Source of the DNA: Salminus brasiliensis
Taxonomy: Eukaryota; Chordata; Actinopteri; Characiformes; Bryconidae
DNA length: 64,000 bases
Assembly: GCF_030463535.1 (NCBI RefSeq)
Contig: NC_132878.1
Coordinates: 20,708,925-20,772,924 of the forward strand
Direction: 5' to 3'
Made by a program: the position numbers and the translations under genes. Shown here piece after piece: positions 1 through 29,869 of this stretch (position 1 is the first letter of the stretch; every line of letters starts with the position of its first letter). The notes under the pieces were generated by a model that worked only from the letters and a program-made list of their open reading frames with translations, had not been told where the DNA came from and did not search any database.

Positions 1-523
1 ACATCAGCAGGATCTCATCAATATATCTGTCATTAGTCACAGATCACATGTACCTGAAGTGTATTTAAGGTGTAATTGTAATTGATTTCAATGGATTCAC
101 TTCGTCTAATTATAGTATTTTCAAAGGCTTCCCTTTTGTCTTTTTCAATTAGGTACTTTTGAGTTTTTAAAAGCCATAGTGTGATACTGATCCGTTCGGC
201 CTATTTCAATTGTTTGGCCTTTAGAAAAAGTAGTTACTCAATTTAATCATCAAAATAATCAGTAGATCACTCATAAACTAATATATTCTATAGTGACAAA
301 ACCAGACAATACCAGATGACGGATGATACCAGGGAGCATAATGAACACCGCTCCCTCTCTCACTCCCTGTCTGTGATTATGTTGTGCATAGATCAGCTGT
401 TTCGCATCTCTGTCCTTCATGTCCTACTGGTACCATCACTGCATGCTGCTACTGTTTCTTTCTCGCTCTCTCACTCGCTCACTTTCTTACTTTTTCTCTT
501 TTCCTCTCCCTCTCTCTCTCTAG
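1..523 (+). other. acaca: acaca intron (partial)
   Basis: This is the 3' part of an acaca intron that enters the window from the left. It ends in a long C/T tract (about 478-522) and an AG at 522-523, directly before the first visible exon. I see no gene in it. The open frame that runs from 316 into the exon is intron read-through. Confidence 0.8.
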
Positions 524-2592
524 ATCCTAAAGGAGCGTGGGTGAGTGGCTTCTTTGATCAAGGCTCCTTCATGGAGATCATGCAGCCTTGGGCTCAGAGT
601 GTAGTAGTGGGTAGAGCCAGGTGAGCTCTACAGCATATTCCTTAATTACCATAAACACATGCATAAGCATCATGTTGTATGTAGAAGCCACACATACATA
701 TTATTTCATCTACATACCACTGTCTGTGGAGGCCTGGCTTTGTTTTCCTGCGGAACACATTACTTGTTTATTCATAGGCTATTGCTGCTGGTATATCAGA
801 AATATGAGGCCAGTTACAGCTTCAGGGATATATGTCCCCTAAACTAGATTACCTCTGATGTCGTTGCATCAAGGCCATCCTATTTTAACTGGGTCTTAGT
901 GATTCAAAGTGTATTGGCTGAATTGCTTTTTTTCTGTGGCACCTCAACATTTATTAGTAGATTTAGTCTGATTGTAAGCTTTGCTTCTCGGGCTGATTTT
1001 ACACCACACAGCAATACTGTTTTCTGTTACTTATTTGTTGTTGAACTCTTTCTGCTTTTATTTTTATTGTAGAAACATTAGCCCTGATTCAGAGATTTTT
1101 TGGTCTCTCTTGATGCTCAGACAGGAACTAAGCATTGATTGTTAATATGCATGAGCTCATTAGCATGTTTTTTTTTTTTTTTCCTTGAGGTCACGTGTAA
1201 ACATTATAGTGGAAGTAAAAAGAAAGCGTCATGCTGAGTAAAAGAGGTTTTGATAATTACCCTCATTGGCCCGTTATCAACTGAGAAATTAGTCATTTGT
1301 GAATTCGCCCCACAGACTAAGTGGTTTCCAATCCCAAGCAAAATTAGGCAAAATTATTTCAGAAGTTTAAAAAAAAAAAAAGGTCAACAGTAAAATAATT
1401 GACCTTTGAGCTTCTGTTCATTACATGTCCAATCTTTGGTTTGCAGGTTGGGCGGGATCCCGACTGGAGTGGTTGCTGTGGAGACCAGATCCGTTGAGCT
1501 GTCCATCCCTGCAGACCCTGCTAATTTGGACTCTGAGGCCAAGGTAAGACGCACACAAACTCACCATGCTTATCGTGACTAAGACATGATTAGAATCAAT
1601 TATGTTAATATAGAATAGAAAAGGCGCTCCCTTTGTTTTGGTCAGATTTTTCTGTTTACTTTATATTTCTCAGATTTCTCAATTATCCATTATGGTACAA
1701 TTTGAGATTTCACAATGCATCAAATTGTTAATATTGTAATCAAGGTAAATTGGTCAGAGATTTACAGCCCTAAGAAACACACAATGTGCTTGTAATATGT
1801 GTCTTTTCCACTGTAGATCATCCAGCAAGCAGGCCAAGTATGGTTCCCAGATTCAGCTTTTAAAACCGCTCAAGCCATTAAAGACCTGAACCGGGAGGGC
1901 CTTCCGCTCATGGTGTTCGCCAACTGGAGAGGCTTTTCTGGAGGGATGAAGGGTCAGTTATTTAATTACTGTTCTAACTGATTACGATTTCAATTTTATT
2001 ATATAATAATTCATATAGGGTGGCCAATTTTTATTTGATTTTTGGAATCTTTCAGTCTTTTGGCATGCATGTTGCTCTTTAACATTAAATCATAGAACAT
2101 TCCATCCGACCTCCTTCATGTGCCAGTGTTGATTTTATGGGCAGTTTGGAGCTCTGTAGTTAGTGATGGGCTTCTAGAGTTAACAAAACCTCCTGTACTG
2201 AAGTTGGTGTGTGAGCTTGTACTCCAGCACCTGGGTTAGAAACCGCTGGTCAAAGCAATTGTGGTAATACAAGTAAAACGAGAAGAAAAACGTTCTAATG
2301 CAGCCGGAGTTTCCAGGAGATGTTCTGGATTCTACCGCTGACCGTGTCATGCTTAGATGTGGTGTTAATCTGGATGAGCCAAGACTAACCCCAGCTGTCA
2401 CCCACAGACATGTATGACCAGGTGCTAAAGTTTGGGGCATACATAGTGGATGGGCTGAGGGAGTACAGGCAGCCCGTGCTGGTCTACGTCCCCCCACAGG
2501 CTGAACTACGAGGAGGCTCATGGGTAGTGATTGACCCAACCATTAACCCACGCCACATGGAGATGTATGCTGACAAGGACAGCCGGTAAGAG

Positions 2593-2676
<84 letters not shown>

Positions 2677-5600
2677 CTAGGGATAATGATACAACAAAAA
2701 AGGATATAGTTTATATTAATACAGATCTTATCTGGTATGATTTGAAGTATATTAAAACACAGTGTAATTGGTTCGAGGGATCTTTCGCAATTGCATATGT
2801 CCATCTGACAGCATATTGTCTCCCCCCCATAAGAAAAGCTTCTACATCTGAAATCGTATTTTGATAGTAAGCAAAACAATGTAACCAAAATGATTTAAAG
2901 GCTTTACTTATCAACGTTTCTATTAGTTCATTGATAACAAGCTGACATTATTTCTTGTCAATGAATAAGATATGAGTTAAGTAATTGTCTCTAACTACAA
3001 ACTCTGTGATGCGCAGTGGTGGAGTGTTGGAGCCAGAGGGCACGGTGGAGATTAAATTCCGTAAGAAGGATCTGGTGAAGACCATGAGACGTGTGGATCC
3101 CGTTTACATGGGCCTGGCTGAGAGACTGGGTGAGTCTCTGAGTTTCTAAATCAGACTAAGATGGTTATTTGCCTAACAGTACATTTGTGTTTAAACTAAG
3201 GCAGCGGTCAACCATGTGGTTCGTGGAATGGACTGGATGAACCACAGGTGTTGAGCTCTCACAGTTAAAGCCCAGGTGTTTTTGATGTTCTACAACCAGA
3301 GCTTAAATATTGAGAAACATTTGCATGTGTTCAAGACACACTGGATAGATGAGGTCAGAGACAGGCTCAGTATTTTACTGAATAAGAGGTCACAACACAC
3401 TGTAAACACATGGAGCGTAACCGCTGCACAATTTAAGGTGGGATGGAAAATTCCAATTTCAGCCCGTCACAGGTACTGCTATGGACACTACCCGTGTCTG
3501 CGATGTGATCATTTTAATAAATAAAGTGCAATAAAATGGTAATGATGCCATTTTGGGTTAAACCATTACTTTTATTTTGCCATGAGACTCGTGATAAATG
3601 CAGAAGAACTAACTAAATTAAACTAAACAAACAAACAATGCAAGTGTGAAATAAATAATTAAAGATTAAAAAATATATAAACTTAATATTATTTATAATT
3701 AACAGCATGTAACTGACTATTGTCAGTGCATGTGTTTAATACCTCTAAACCATATCCTGTTTATGGATAATGCCCCTTCTCCCCTGATACCCCTGTCAAT
3801 CATACTCTATACAGGTCAATCTCATCTTTTTCCATCTCTTCCGTTCAGTCATCTGTCTACAGCTAGGGCAGCCCATTGACCCGCTAGCAGTCACAATAAT
3901 CAACTCTGCCACAGATCAATGTCTTGGCCAGCTACAGGGCTAACAGAAGCCCAGGGCTGCTCACTCTAGGGGTCCAGAAGAAGGCTTGTCCAGTGTTTTT
4001 GACGTGCTCATCCCTGTTCACGCCAGCCATTAAAGGGCAAGGCAAATCTTTTTCTTTGCTGTTCTTAAACAGCTTTTTCTAAACATACTTTTCACTCCCC
4101 GGTCCACACTATCCATATATGGTGGAAACTGCACTCCACAAACAGCCCATTTTAAATGAATTATGACATGAGGTCACATTACATACATATACAAAGCCCA
4201 TTCAGTCATCAGCAGTTTAGCCATTCACATTTATTTGCAGTTCTGCAATTCCGCTTTCTGAATAACTAAACTGGGTCACCAATTAAATCAGTTTACATCT
4301 ATCAGTCTTAAATGCAGAATGGCAAAGGCGAGGATGGCACGTGGTCATGTAAAATAATTTATGATCGTATATAAACCCACACAAATGTGGGTTTAGGGGT
4401 AAAACCGTCACAAACAATAGAGACATTTTAATGTTTCTGACACAGACATCCTATATGTTGACATTCACATAACATCACCAACTAAACCTGGCATAGGACT
4501 GTAAAGATTGGGCTGAATTAACTGTACCCTCTTTGTGCGTGTCTGTGTGTATATCCAGGCACCCCGGAGCTGTGTGTAATAGAACGTAAGGAGCTGGAGA
4601 CCAAACTGAAGGAGAGAGAGGAGTTCCTGCTTCCCATCTACCATCAGGTGGCAGTGCAGTTTGCCGACCTGCACGACACACCGGGACGCATGCAGGAGAA
4701 AGGAGTCATTACTGTGAGCATTTGTTTTACACACTTTCCATTCTGTTGAGAAAAGTAAACCTACACTAACAGGAAAAGCCCCTAATAAACCCACACAATT
4801 GTTACATTTTCAGTTAAAATTGTCAGTTTTTATTTTATTTATTTAAAGAATGAAGAAGAGAAATGATTAATCTGATCCTGATCTTAAACAGGCCCCTATA
4901 CCAAGTTAATCTGCCTGCATACCTAAAAGCTCACACAATGATTCACTGTAATAAGTCATGAGCAGTAACACTCTTTTGAGAAGGACGAATAACATTTAAA
5001 CTGGAATTGTTCTCTATAAGCTCTGCTGTTCCCTCACTATAAGTCAACTTATAGTTTTTAGACACTTCAGAAGTTCCTAAAACAGGATTGTTGGATTGTT
5101 TTTTGTTTTTTTGCTTACAGACTAATAATGACTAAAAACAGAAGCTAATTTATATTGCCTACGTTTAGAAGGTGCATATATTTGTCACTGTACTATGTAC
5201 AGCGAAATGTGTCCTCCGCATTTCACCCATCTGTGGTAGTGAACACACACACACACACTAGTGAACTAGGGGCAGTGAGCACACACACTCCCAGAGCGGT
5301 GGGCAGCCAACTCCAGCGCCCGGGGAGCAGAGTGCCTTGCTCAAGTGCCCAACAGTGGCAGCTTGCCAAGCCCGGGTATCAAACCCACAACCCTGTCATC
5401 AACAGCCCAGAGCTCTAACTGCTGAGCCACCACTGCCCCACTTAATAACTAAACTATACATGTTTGCACTAATATCAATAATGAACTCTTTTAGAGAAGT
5501 AAAATTAGTTAAAGTTTGTTAAAGTTGTTCCTTGCTACTTTTGACCTTGGCTTGCTCACTTATATGTGTTATTGTTTAGTTTCTATTTGTCTTATTTCTG

Positions 5601-8600
5601 GATTTCGGAAAAGCTGCTTTGTAACATCAGGTCGTAAAAAGAGCTTTTCAAATAACTGTGACTCAAAGCTTATAATGTGACTTTACACTTTAGTCTCTTT
5701 TGAAATAAGAGGCAACATATCTAACTACACAGGCTTATAAGTGATTAATTGATGTTTATTGAGATTACCAGTATTTTCATTTTTGAAATATTTTACGATG
5801 CAAGGTGGCGTACACAGTACATGGGCTTAGTAAGGGCTTTTCCTCTGCACTCTATTTGGCATACAGTGCCAGTTCCATTTTTAGGGATACTTATTTTTTA
5901 AAATGTAAAAAGACAAAATATTATGTTAGAAATGTTAATGTACTTAAAAAGAGTTGAATCATTGTTTACATGAAACTTTACCAAGAAATAAACTAAAACC
6001 CTTCTTAAAAAACATGGAACTGCAGCTGGAGAACCTAATCAGAGCAGTCCAGGCTTTACTGTAAATTGGCCTCATACTTGCTCTGCATCCATTCACAGGA
6101 TGTCCTGGAGTGGAGAACATCGCGGCAGTTCTTCTACTGGCGTTTACGGCGCCTCCTTCTGGAGGACACGGTAAAAAGGAAGATCCAGCATGCCAACAGC
6201 GAGCTGACCGATGGTCAGGTGCAGGCCATGCTCCGCCGCTGGTTTGTGGAGGCTGAAGGCGCTGTGAAGGTGAGGGGGGGAAAAACACTATTTTAGAAAT
6301 CCTTCACCCACAATTGCTATTTTTTCTGATGATGAAATGAAAGCTGGTAGAGGCCAGATGGTATGATCTTAAAGGGATGGGTTTGATGTGGATGGGCCTG
6401 ATTATTGTAAAGTACAGATATGTTAGTATCTGCTAACTTCATTGGGTGTTTAATCCCAATAAGGGATTTGTAGTTGTAGAACCACAGAGGGTGCTTGGGC
6501 CACACATATGGCTACATTTACCAGGACAGTTTGGTTATTTGTCTTGCTATTGATTTCAATGAACACCTAAATAGCACAAAGCCAAATCTCCACATCATTT
6601 GAACTATTAAATACAGGTCACCTCTTATGCTCGCTGCACACCTTTTAAATTGGTTTAAAGATTAAAGATTAAAGATTCATCCCTCATCCCATCACCCCTT
6701 TATTTTGCTTAACAGCTGTGTTCCTGCAGCTCACCAGATTTAGCCTTTTAGACTTATGTGGAAATTAAGATTGTATTATATTTTTCCTACCTGTACTCTC
6801 AGTTCACCGGTTCAAATTATCCTTTATCATAAACAGACTGCAGTAGTTTCACATGCAGCCTATAGTCAAAGCCGGTACAAGGAGCTGTGTTTTACTCCAG
6901 CCAAGCCTGGGCAGGGGAGGCACACTGGGATGCATGAAGAGGTCCTGGAGCGCTGCCAAGCCCCCGAGGCAGCTCCAGAGTATCTGCGGATGACGATGGC
7001 TGGAGCGGCTAATGCATTAACCCAATCAGAGGCGGCTATCTTAAGCCGCAATTAATCTCCTCCCTGGCATGCGCAGATAGGAGAGCAACATGCTGTTTCT
7101 TAATTAAAAGCAAACGGATTAAAAATGATTAATAAAGGCTGTTAAATGTTCCCGCCGACTAAGGGTGCAGGCTTTTTTCCATGGGGGACCATTAACGGCC
7201 CGACAAATCTTCCTGAGTCCGGCTTTGTTTCAGATCAGCCTGGTTTTATCTGTAGAGCTCTAATCTTTTTCTTAGTTTTTTTGTTTGTTTGTTTTTTAGG
7301 AATTGGGAAGGGGATTGTGATTTGGCATTTTTCCAATACTAACATTCTTCAAAAATGGTTTAGTTTGAAGAATATGACAGTTTAAAGACCAGTGTGTTTA
7401 ATTCTCTCTCTGGTTTTTGTTTTTTTAGGCCTACTTATGGGACAGCAATGAAGATGTGGTGGAGTGGCTGGAGAGGCAGCTGACGGAGGAGGAAGGTGCC
7501 AGGTCTGTCATTGACGAGAACATTAAGTACATCCGCAGGGATCACATTCTCAAGCAGATCCGCAGGTAAAATCTCGATTTTTCTGTGCAGTCACTGCTGG
7601 CTTTCTAAACCACATTCATCAATGTAGCGTGTCTGTTCATTTCTTTTTTTTTTCCTTACCCAGCCGTCTGTTACTCTCTTTCTTTTAGTGATTTGAAAAA
7701 TGTATGAAAAATTTGTAACGCTGTGGTAAACCTGTTAATACACATCGGCTGAACTTTAAAAATCTGTCTGACTGCATGTTAGTCAAACAGGTTGGCTTTT
7801 TACCAGAGAGATTTTTTGATGCACAGATCTGGTTTCACAGGCTCAGGTCTGAGCACCTTCTCAGAACGCAGTGCTGTCTGTTCATACATCTGACGTTTTT
7901 GAAGGAGGAAGCGTTTTAGAATGCCACATAAAGAAAACCAACTAACTAACCAAATTTTAGAAATAATGAAAACTACATGTAGTCATGTATATACACAGAT
8001 TATCTTCATCTACAGTGGCATCTGTCAAGGCATGGATATATTAGGCAGCAAGTAAACAGTCAATTCTTGAAGGCAACGTGTTAAAAGCAGGAAAAATAGT
8101 GAAGCATAAGAATCTGAGGCACTTTGACAAAGACCAAGGCTAGACATATGAGTGAGAACATCTCTGAAATATCAGGCAGGTCTTGAGGGGTTTTCTTACA
8201 AAGAGTGGTCCAAAAAAGGGCAACCAATGGTTAACCGGCGGCAGGGTCATAGACACCAGTGGTTCATGGATGCAATCCATGAAGGCCCCGCCTCACAACC
8301 TGCAGGACTTAAAGAATATGCTGCTAGCATCTTGGTGCCAGATACCACAGGACACCTCCGAGTTGAATTGTGTTATCATGGAACAAGGGGGACCTTAAAA
8401 TTAGGCGTAATATAGGTGGTAATGTTGCGTCTCATGGGTGTATGTACTGTTTTCTCCGTTATTATTGTTATTACAGTATCAGAATATCATACTCTACTAG
8501 AATAAAAAGGTAATTGCTATATTAATGTGTAATCACATTAATATAGCAGCCCATGATGTAGACTAGTGCACTGTGCATATATTAACCCATCAACCTGTTC

Positions 8601-9198
8601 AATAAACGTTTACAGGAAATAAAAGTGCTCGTTTTTAAGGTTTGGTGAAAATATTGCTTGTTTCCTTTTTACTTCCTGTTAAACATTTCAACTCCCTTTT
8701 TTGTATATCTTCATTATGGATACACTATATACTGTGCCCAAAGGTTTGCACACGCCACTTCTTTTTTGTGAATTCTGCTGCGTCAAGGTGCACCCACAGC
8801 TGACAGGTATTCAGTGTCACCATGCCAGCTGGAGGGGCATAAAGCCCCCAGCATTGAGCAGTGGAACCATGTTCTCTGGAATGATGGTGCTCCATCCAGT
8901 CCCTATGAGATGAGCTGGAGTGGCAGAACTAATTGTCCAACATGAGTACCTAACCTCACTGATGCTTTTTAGATATTTGATTTCTGAAGGAAACACTGCA
9001 TGAACAGTTGTCCACAAACTTTTGACTTCTGGTCTGATGTTCTGTTTCTTTCTTCTGTCTCTCTCTCGCAGCCTGGTTCAAGCCAACCCAGAGGTTGCCA
9101 TGGACTCCATCGTCCACATGACCCAGCACATCTCCCCAACACAACGGGCCGAGGTGGTGCGCATCCTCTCCACCATGGACGCCCCTGCGTCCTCTTAA
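524..9198 (+). CDS. acaca: acetyl-CoA carboxylase alpha, C-terminal part (last 9 coding exons)
   Basis: Acetyl-CoA carboxylase 1 makes malonyl-CoA from acetyl-CoA, bicarbonate and ATP in the cytosol, the committed step of fatty acid synthesis. Exons: 524-620, 1447-1543, 1817-1952, 2408-2585, 3017-3129, 4559-4713, 6099-6269, 7429-7565 and 9072-9198 (TAA at 9196-9198). All junctions are GT-AG and in frame. They give about 403 C-terminal residues of a protein of roughly 2,340 that is almost colinear with vertebrate ACC1. The segment is the second half of the carboxyltransferase domain plus the C-terminal helical tail: GFFDQGSF, the ANWRGFSGG loop, [26 protein letters not shown] and [16 protein letters not shown] are all present. 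The biotin carboxylase, biotin carrier and central domains lie outside the window to the left. The paralogue acacb is possible from protein alone, but linkage to aatf and lhx1 favours acaca. No breaks are seen. Confidence 0.95.
2594..2675. repeat. (GT)n microsatellite next to an acaca splice donor
   Basis: About 41 uninterrupted GT units lie in the acaca intron that begins at 2586. The array starts only eight bases past the GTAAG donor. Confidence 0.97.
5178..5440 (-). mobile_element. tRNA-derived SINE
   Basis: Read on the minus strand, the element opens with a tRNA-like head. A box A-like TGGCTCAGCAGT (5418-5429) is followed about 33 bases later by a box B-like GGTTTGATACC (5375-5385), the spacing expected of an RNA polymerase III promoter. 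A GC-rich body with a short (CA)n stretch follows. It sits in the acaca intron 4714-6098. The SINE call rests on the two boxes and on resemblance to repeats common in fish. The 3' boundary is approximate. Confidence 0.7.
6880..7165. promoter_or_regulatory. candidate non-coding regulatory island in acaca intron
   Basis: This non-repetitive, GC-richer block lies in the acaca intron 6270-7428. It ends in a dense set of homeodomain-type cores: TAATGCATTAA around 7011-7021, CAATTAAT, TTAATTAAAAG and GATTAATAAAGG. It has no coding potential. The enhancer call is inference from composition and motif density. Confidence 0.35.
8516..8547. repeat. 14-bp perfect inverted repeat
   Basis: GCTATATTAATGTG (8516-8529) and its exact reverse complement (8534-8547) flank the loop TAAT. 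It lies in the last acaca intron, outside any recognised element. Confidence 0.85.
8721..9030 (+). mobile_element. small inverted-repeat DNA element, family A (copy 1, decayed)
   Basis: It begins CACTATATACTGTGCCCAAA and ends in a TGTCCACAAACTTTTGAC-like stretch. It shares with four other copies in the window an internal block reading GGGGCATAAAGCCCCC followed by AGCATTGAGC and GGAACCATGTTCTCTGGAAT. It is non-coding. Its right end lies about 40 bases before the acceptor of the final acaca exon. Confidence 0.65.
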
Positions 9199-10190
9199 CC
9201 ACACCACGTGCCATGCGTGCCAACAGGGCTTTACTAACGGAGCCGTTGGAAACTGGACAAGAGGAGCCTGCATGAACTCTTAGAACTTTAGAAGTGTTGG
9301 CTATGATTCTGGACTCGTCAGCTGTGTAAAGCCGTTTTTGTGGCACTCGTCTCAGTGGTAAAACGTCAAGCTGAAAACCACTGTACAGGATATTTGTGTG
9401 ATTTATCTTAAGCTCTGAGTTTCTTCGTCCAGTCAAGTGCAATTGTAAAAGAAACAAGACCAATCTGAATTCCATGTGAAAGTCAATCGGTTCATGTTAA
9501 TGTTGTAGAAGTACACATTCCGCTCAACAATAGCTTTCCCTTATTTATGTTGTAGCGCTAAGCATGGCCCATCGAGAGCTGCTGCTTTTCTGCACTGTTT
9601 GGCATAACACTGCCATTTCTGTCTGCATGACTGAGATCAGAAACAGCTGATCCTGGATCAGAACAAACGAGCAAAAAAAAAGTTCTTAAAAGATACTAAG
9701 CATGTGTAGCAACCCTTAGCCTCCATATCTACTAGTGTTTCAGCTTATTACAATCATAACCCAATCATAAACACACCTGTGAGTGCACCTTACCCCACCC
9801 CCCAATCAGTCATGTGCTATTCTATAGACGCACCTTCATGCCTCATGTTGTCATTTTTGTATTGATGAATTTGTCCCCTTGTTACACTTCCTGACTTAAC
9901 ACACTCAGGGGTTCTTTACTGAAGACAATGGGCACCGTTCACCAATGATGGAGCCCATCCTCATAAACTGAACAAATGGCTGAATTGGTGCTGTATTGCA
10001 TAAGTGAGATTTAAGAAGATATTTCTTCTTATGAACGGTTAGTGAATAAGGCCCAGTGGTTCTAAACAGAACCATGACAACTTAAAGAATCCTTCAATGT
10101 GCTGTGTTGATGTGGTTCTTCGCCTGGTTAGATATTTCCTCATATACAAGAACAGCTCTTGTAAATAAAGGGGAATCAAAGACACTTTTT
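9199..10190 (+). other. acaca: acaca 3' UTR with poly(A) signal
   Basis: Non-coding sequence follows the acaca stop codon. The first good poly(A) hexamer is AATAAA at 10164-10169, followed by a T-rich stretch at about 10184-10196, so cleavage near 10190 is likely. Two more AATAAA/CAATAAA motifs at 10805-10822 could serve a longer form. The end point is inferred. Confidence 0.5.
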
Positions 10191-12284
10191 TTTCTTCGTA
10201 GTGTAGCTTGTACTACTCCCTAATTTATTAATGAGCGTCATTGTTATAAGAAATATAAAATACAGAAACTTTATAGAAGCTTTAGCTAGGTGTGCTAAAC
10301 TAAAACTGACCTTCACACTAGAAACGTAGGACCAAAACTAGTCATCATTTTTTTTCTGCTATAAAATACAGTAAACATTTTGGTGGATAAAACTGAAGCT
10401 GCAGACTTTAGATACAGAAAGAGGGGAGGCGGGGGGTGAATGAATGGGGTAATTAGTGATATGAGGTGAGTGATGTAAGTCCTGGTGCTGATGGAGGTAA
10501 TGAATGGATTGGTTAAGTCCACTGTTGCGGTGCAAGGCACTGTGAGCGTGGAAAATGCTGCTGGAGAGTGTTGAGGATAAACACCGCTGGAATTACTTAA
10601 TAGTGTGAAAGGTCAATGGGGACGCGTGTATCTGGTGTTTCCCTTGACCTGGATTGATGGTGGAAGTGGTGGGCCTGACTGAAGTGCCGATCTGGCTTAT
10701 CCGTCAAACTCTCCCCGTAACATGTTACTGAACAGACCAGTGGCTGGTTGAACAGAGGTGTATGTTTACTGTCGCGAACTTGGAGTTTCCTCCCAATCTA
10801 ACAGAATAAAACCAGTCAATAAAACCCGACTGCAAGGCTTTTCTTCTTTGCAGGCTTCCAGTGAATTGATAGTGGGGCCAGCTTGAGCTGTGTAGGCTGA
10901 AATAATTAATAGTAATGATGCTCAGTGATACTGGAGTCAGTAAACAGCACTAGGATGATGATCAGTCTGGTTTAACTAGTATTTCTAACTGATATTTTTA
11001 GAACATTCATTGTACTCTGAGTCCTTAAGTGATCCTGGACCAGAGGATTTCTAGTGAAGAGAACTACCATGTAGTGTCTACTGGGTTAGTCAGACACTTA
11101 GGGAGCATTCAGTCTAACTTAAATGGGTCCATATGAAGCTTGTGTGTGACCTGCTCATTTGTAAATGCTTCTTTTTTTCTAGATACCTGCACTCGTTTCC
11201 TCAAGTCAGACCTTTTAGCTCTAGTCCTTTCTAATGGTTTTCTATTAAAATCGTAAGATTAGAGAAGAACTGCTTTACTCAGCGATTTAGTCAGCTGATC
11301 AGCAATGCTAGCACACACTGTCCCACTGCCCAAAACCTGATTTTTTTTTATTGAATTCCCCACCATTCACATACCCCCAAAAAATTCTTCATTCCATAAA
11401 TGGTAATATTTTATTTGAGTGGATGCTTGTTAACTTGCATTCAACTAATAAACTGATTAAATGCCACCAACCTTTATGCTGAAGTTAACGTCTCATTTTA
11501 AGCTGCTGTAATTTTTTTTTTCTGCACAAAAGGCTTCAGAAATGCTTTGTTGATGTTGGCCATCTGTTGTATTTTCTGAATATAAAATCTCATGAAAAAA
11601 TTCTGTAGTTGATTCGCAGCAGCTTGAGGTTTCAGTACCTGAAATGTTAAAATACCTCCATTAAAATGCACTTTTGTGCGACTCATGCGCCCTTGCATAA
11701 CAAAGCCACTTCAAAATGTTGCCTAGCTAAAAATCAAAGATGGCAACTTGAGTCACATTTGTTCTGTTATTTTGTCCGTGTCCATGTTTTTTTTTTTTTT
11801 TCCCCAAACCACACAAGCAGACCTACGGTCTACTGCAGAAGCTTATCCTGATGTATGGCAAGTGTTCAGGCCTCCATCATCAAATATAGCTAATCAACCA
11901 CGTTTGGGGTAGGAGGGGAAAAAAGATGTAAGTTCAACCTATTAATGAAAACTAGTGAGTCAGTCAACCAGTCCTGCCTGCTGAGCTCTCACAGTTCCTT
12001 AGAGCCCCCTACTCCCTTACAGGCCCACCAACAAATACGGAAGGCAAATTGAATTGCACCCACCCCAATACCCATCACAATTACTGCTGCAGTAATTTGG
12101 GTGGAGTAATCGGAGAAGTAGGTTTCTCCCGAATCAGAAGCTTCCCCAGGAGAACTCTCCTCATTCAAGGAGAACAGCGTTCACAGCCTGTCACAGTCCT
12201 GATCTAGACGTTTTCTTGGGTTTGTTCATGAGCTGTCAGTTCCGCTTGGCCTACAGTTTACCATGAGGAATTAGAGGCTTCATA
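10191..12284. other. tail-to-tail intergenic spacer between acaca and aatf
   Basis: The two genes converge here. The sequence is AT-rich with short homopolymer runs and no frame I can match to a protein. The stretch around 10430-10620 weakly resembles the dispersed repeat seen at 21385-21500. No gene is seen. Confidence 0.6.
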
Positions 12285-12553
12285 TTTGCTGACAAAACAG
12301 CACTTTTAATACAAAGACAGGTTCGAAAGTGACGTTCAGCAGATCAGCAAAAGTACAAAGGTGTTCTTACAGAATGGCAATTCCATATCAAGTAGAAACG
12401 AGCAAAGTCATTTTCCAAGTCCCAAATAACGCTGCCGGCTTGCAGCAGAGGTATGACAGCTCGGACCACGGTGATGTGTGTGAACACGAGGTGGCGTGCA
12501 CACATTTTGGCGCACGTGTCCTGGGTGTTTGAGTCTTCATCTTCTGGGTGGCA
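12285..12553 (-). other. aatf: aatf 3' UTR with poly(A) signal
   Basis: On the minus strand the aatf stop is followed by about 245 bases and then ATTAAA (complement of 12305-12310), a common variant poly(A) signal. The end is inferred from this signal only. Confidence 0.4.
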
Positions 12554-29456
<16,903 letters not shown>

Positions 29457-29560
29457 GCTGCCGCTTCAGACTCCCTGCGTCATCAGTGAGCGCCAGCAGG
29501 GTCCAGCCAGGTCGCCTCTGCCACACGTCACTACTCGCTCTCGATAGTGTCTAGTATAAA
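29457..29560 (-). promoter_or_regulatory. aatf: aatf promoter and 5' UTR region
   Basis: On the minus strand the start codon sits in a good context (CAGCATGG). Within 75 bases upstream are two CRE-like sites: GTGACGTG (complement of 29524-29531) and ATGACGC (complement of 29478-29484). No TATA box is seen, which fits a housekeeping promoter. The transcription start is not determined. Confidence 0.45.
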
Positions 29561-29564
29561 CATA

Positions 29565-29566
29565 CT

Positions 29567-29609
<43 letters not shown>

Positions 29610-29611
29610 TT
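29565..29611. repeat. (TTTA)n microsatellite
   Basis: About 11 tetranucleotide units beginning about 110 bases upstream of the aatf start codon. Confidence 0.95.
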
Positions 29612-29869
29612 CATTCATTGTTATAATTGACATTAACCACAAACACCACCATATAACTTCCGTTAGGTTCTTTTTACATTATTGTTTTTTTTGTATTTTT
29701 TTAGTAGTTGTTTGGTAGTTATCTAAGCATGTTATACGTAATATGTTATTTATCATGTTATGTAATATTTTGTAGAGCAGCATTGCACCACTCACTGTTT
29801 TAGACTTCACAGACTTCGCATATTGCATGTGTTTACTGTATTAGACGTCCCCGTGGCACCATTTTGGAG

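Noticed and set aside
2484..2888. Frames through (GT)n or (CA)n tracts giving Cys-Val or Thr-His repeats (here and near 17285, 43079, 48077 and 58381).
   Set aside because: Translation of dinucleotide repeats. In this case the frame also runs antisense over a real acaca exon.
5375..5429. A possible tRNA gene on the minus strand.
   Set aside because: Box A- and box B-like sequences are present, but no cloverleaf with paired acceptor stem can be drawn and the sequence continues into a SINE body.
524..9198. Assignment as acacb (mitochondrial-type ACC2).
   Set aside because: The visible C-terminal domain does not separate the two well, but the neighbours are those of ACACA. The N-terminal part that would decide is outside the window.
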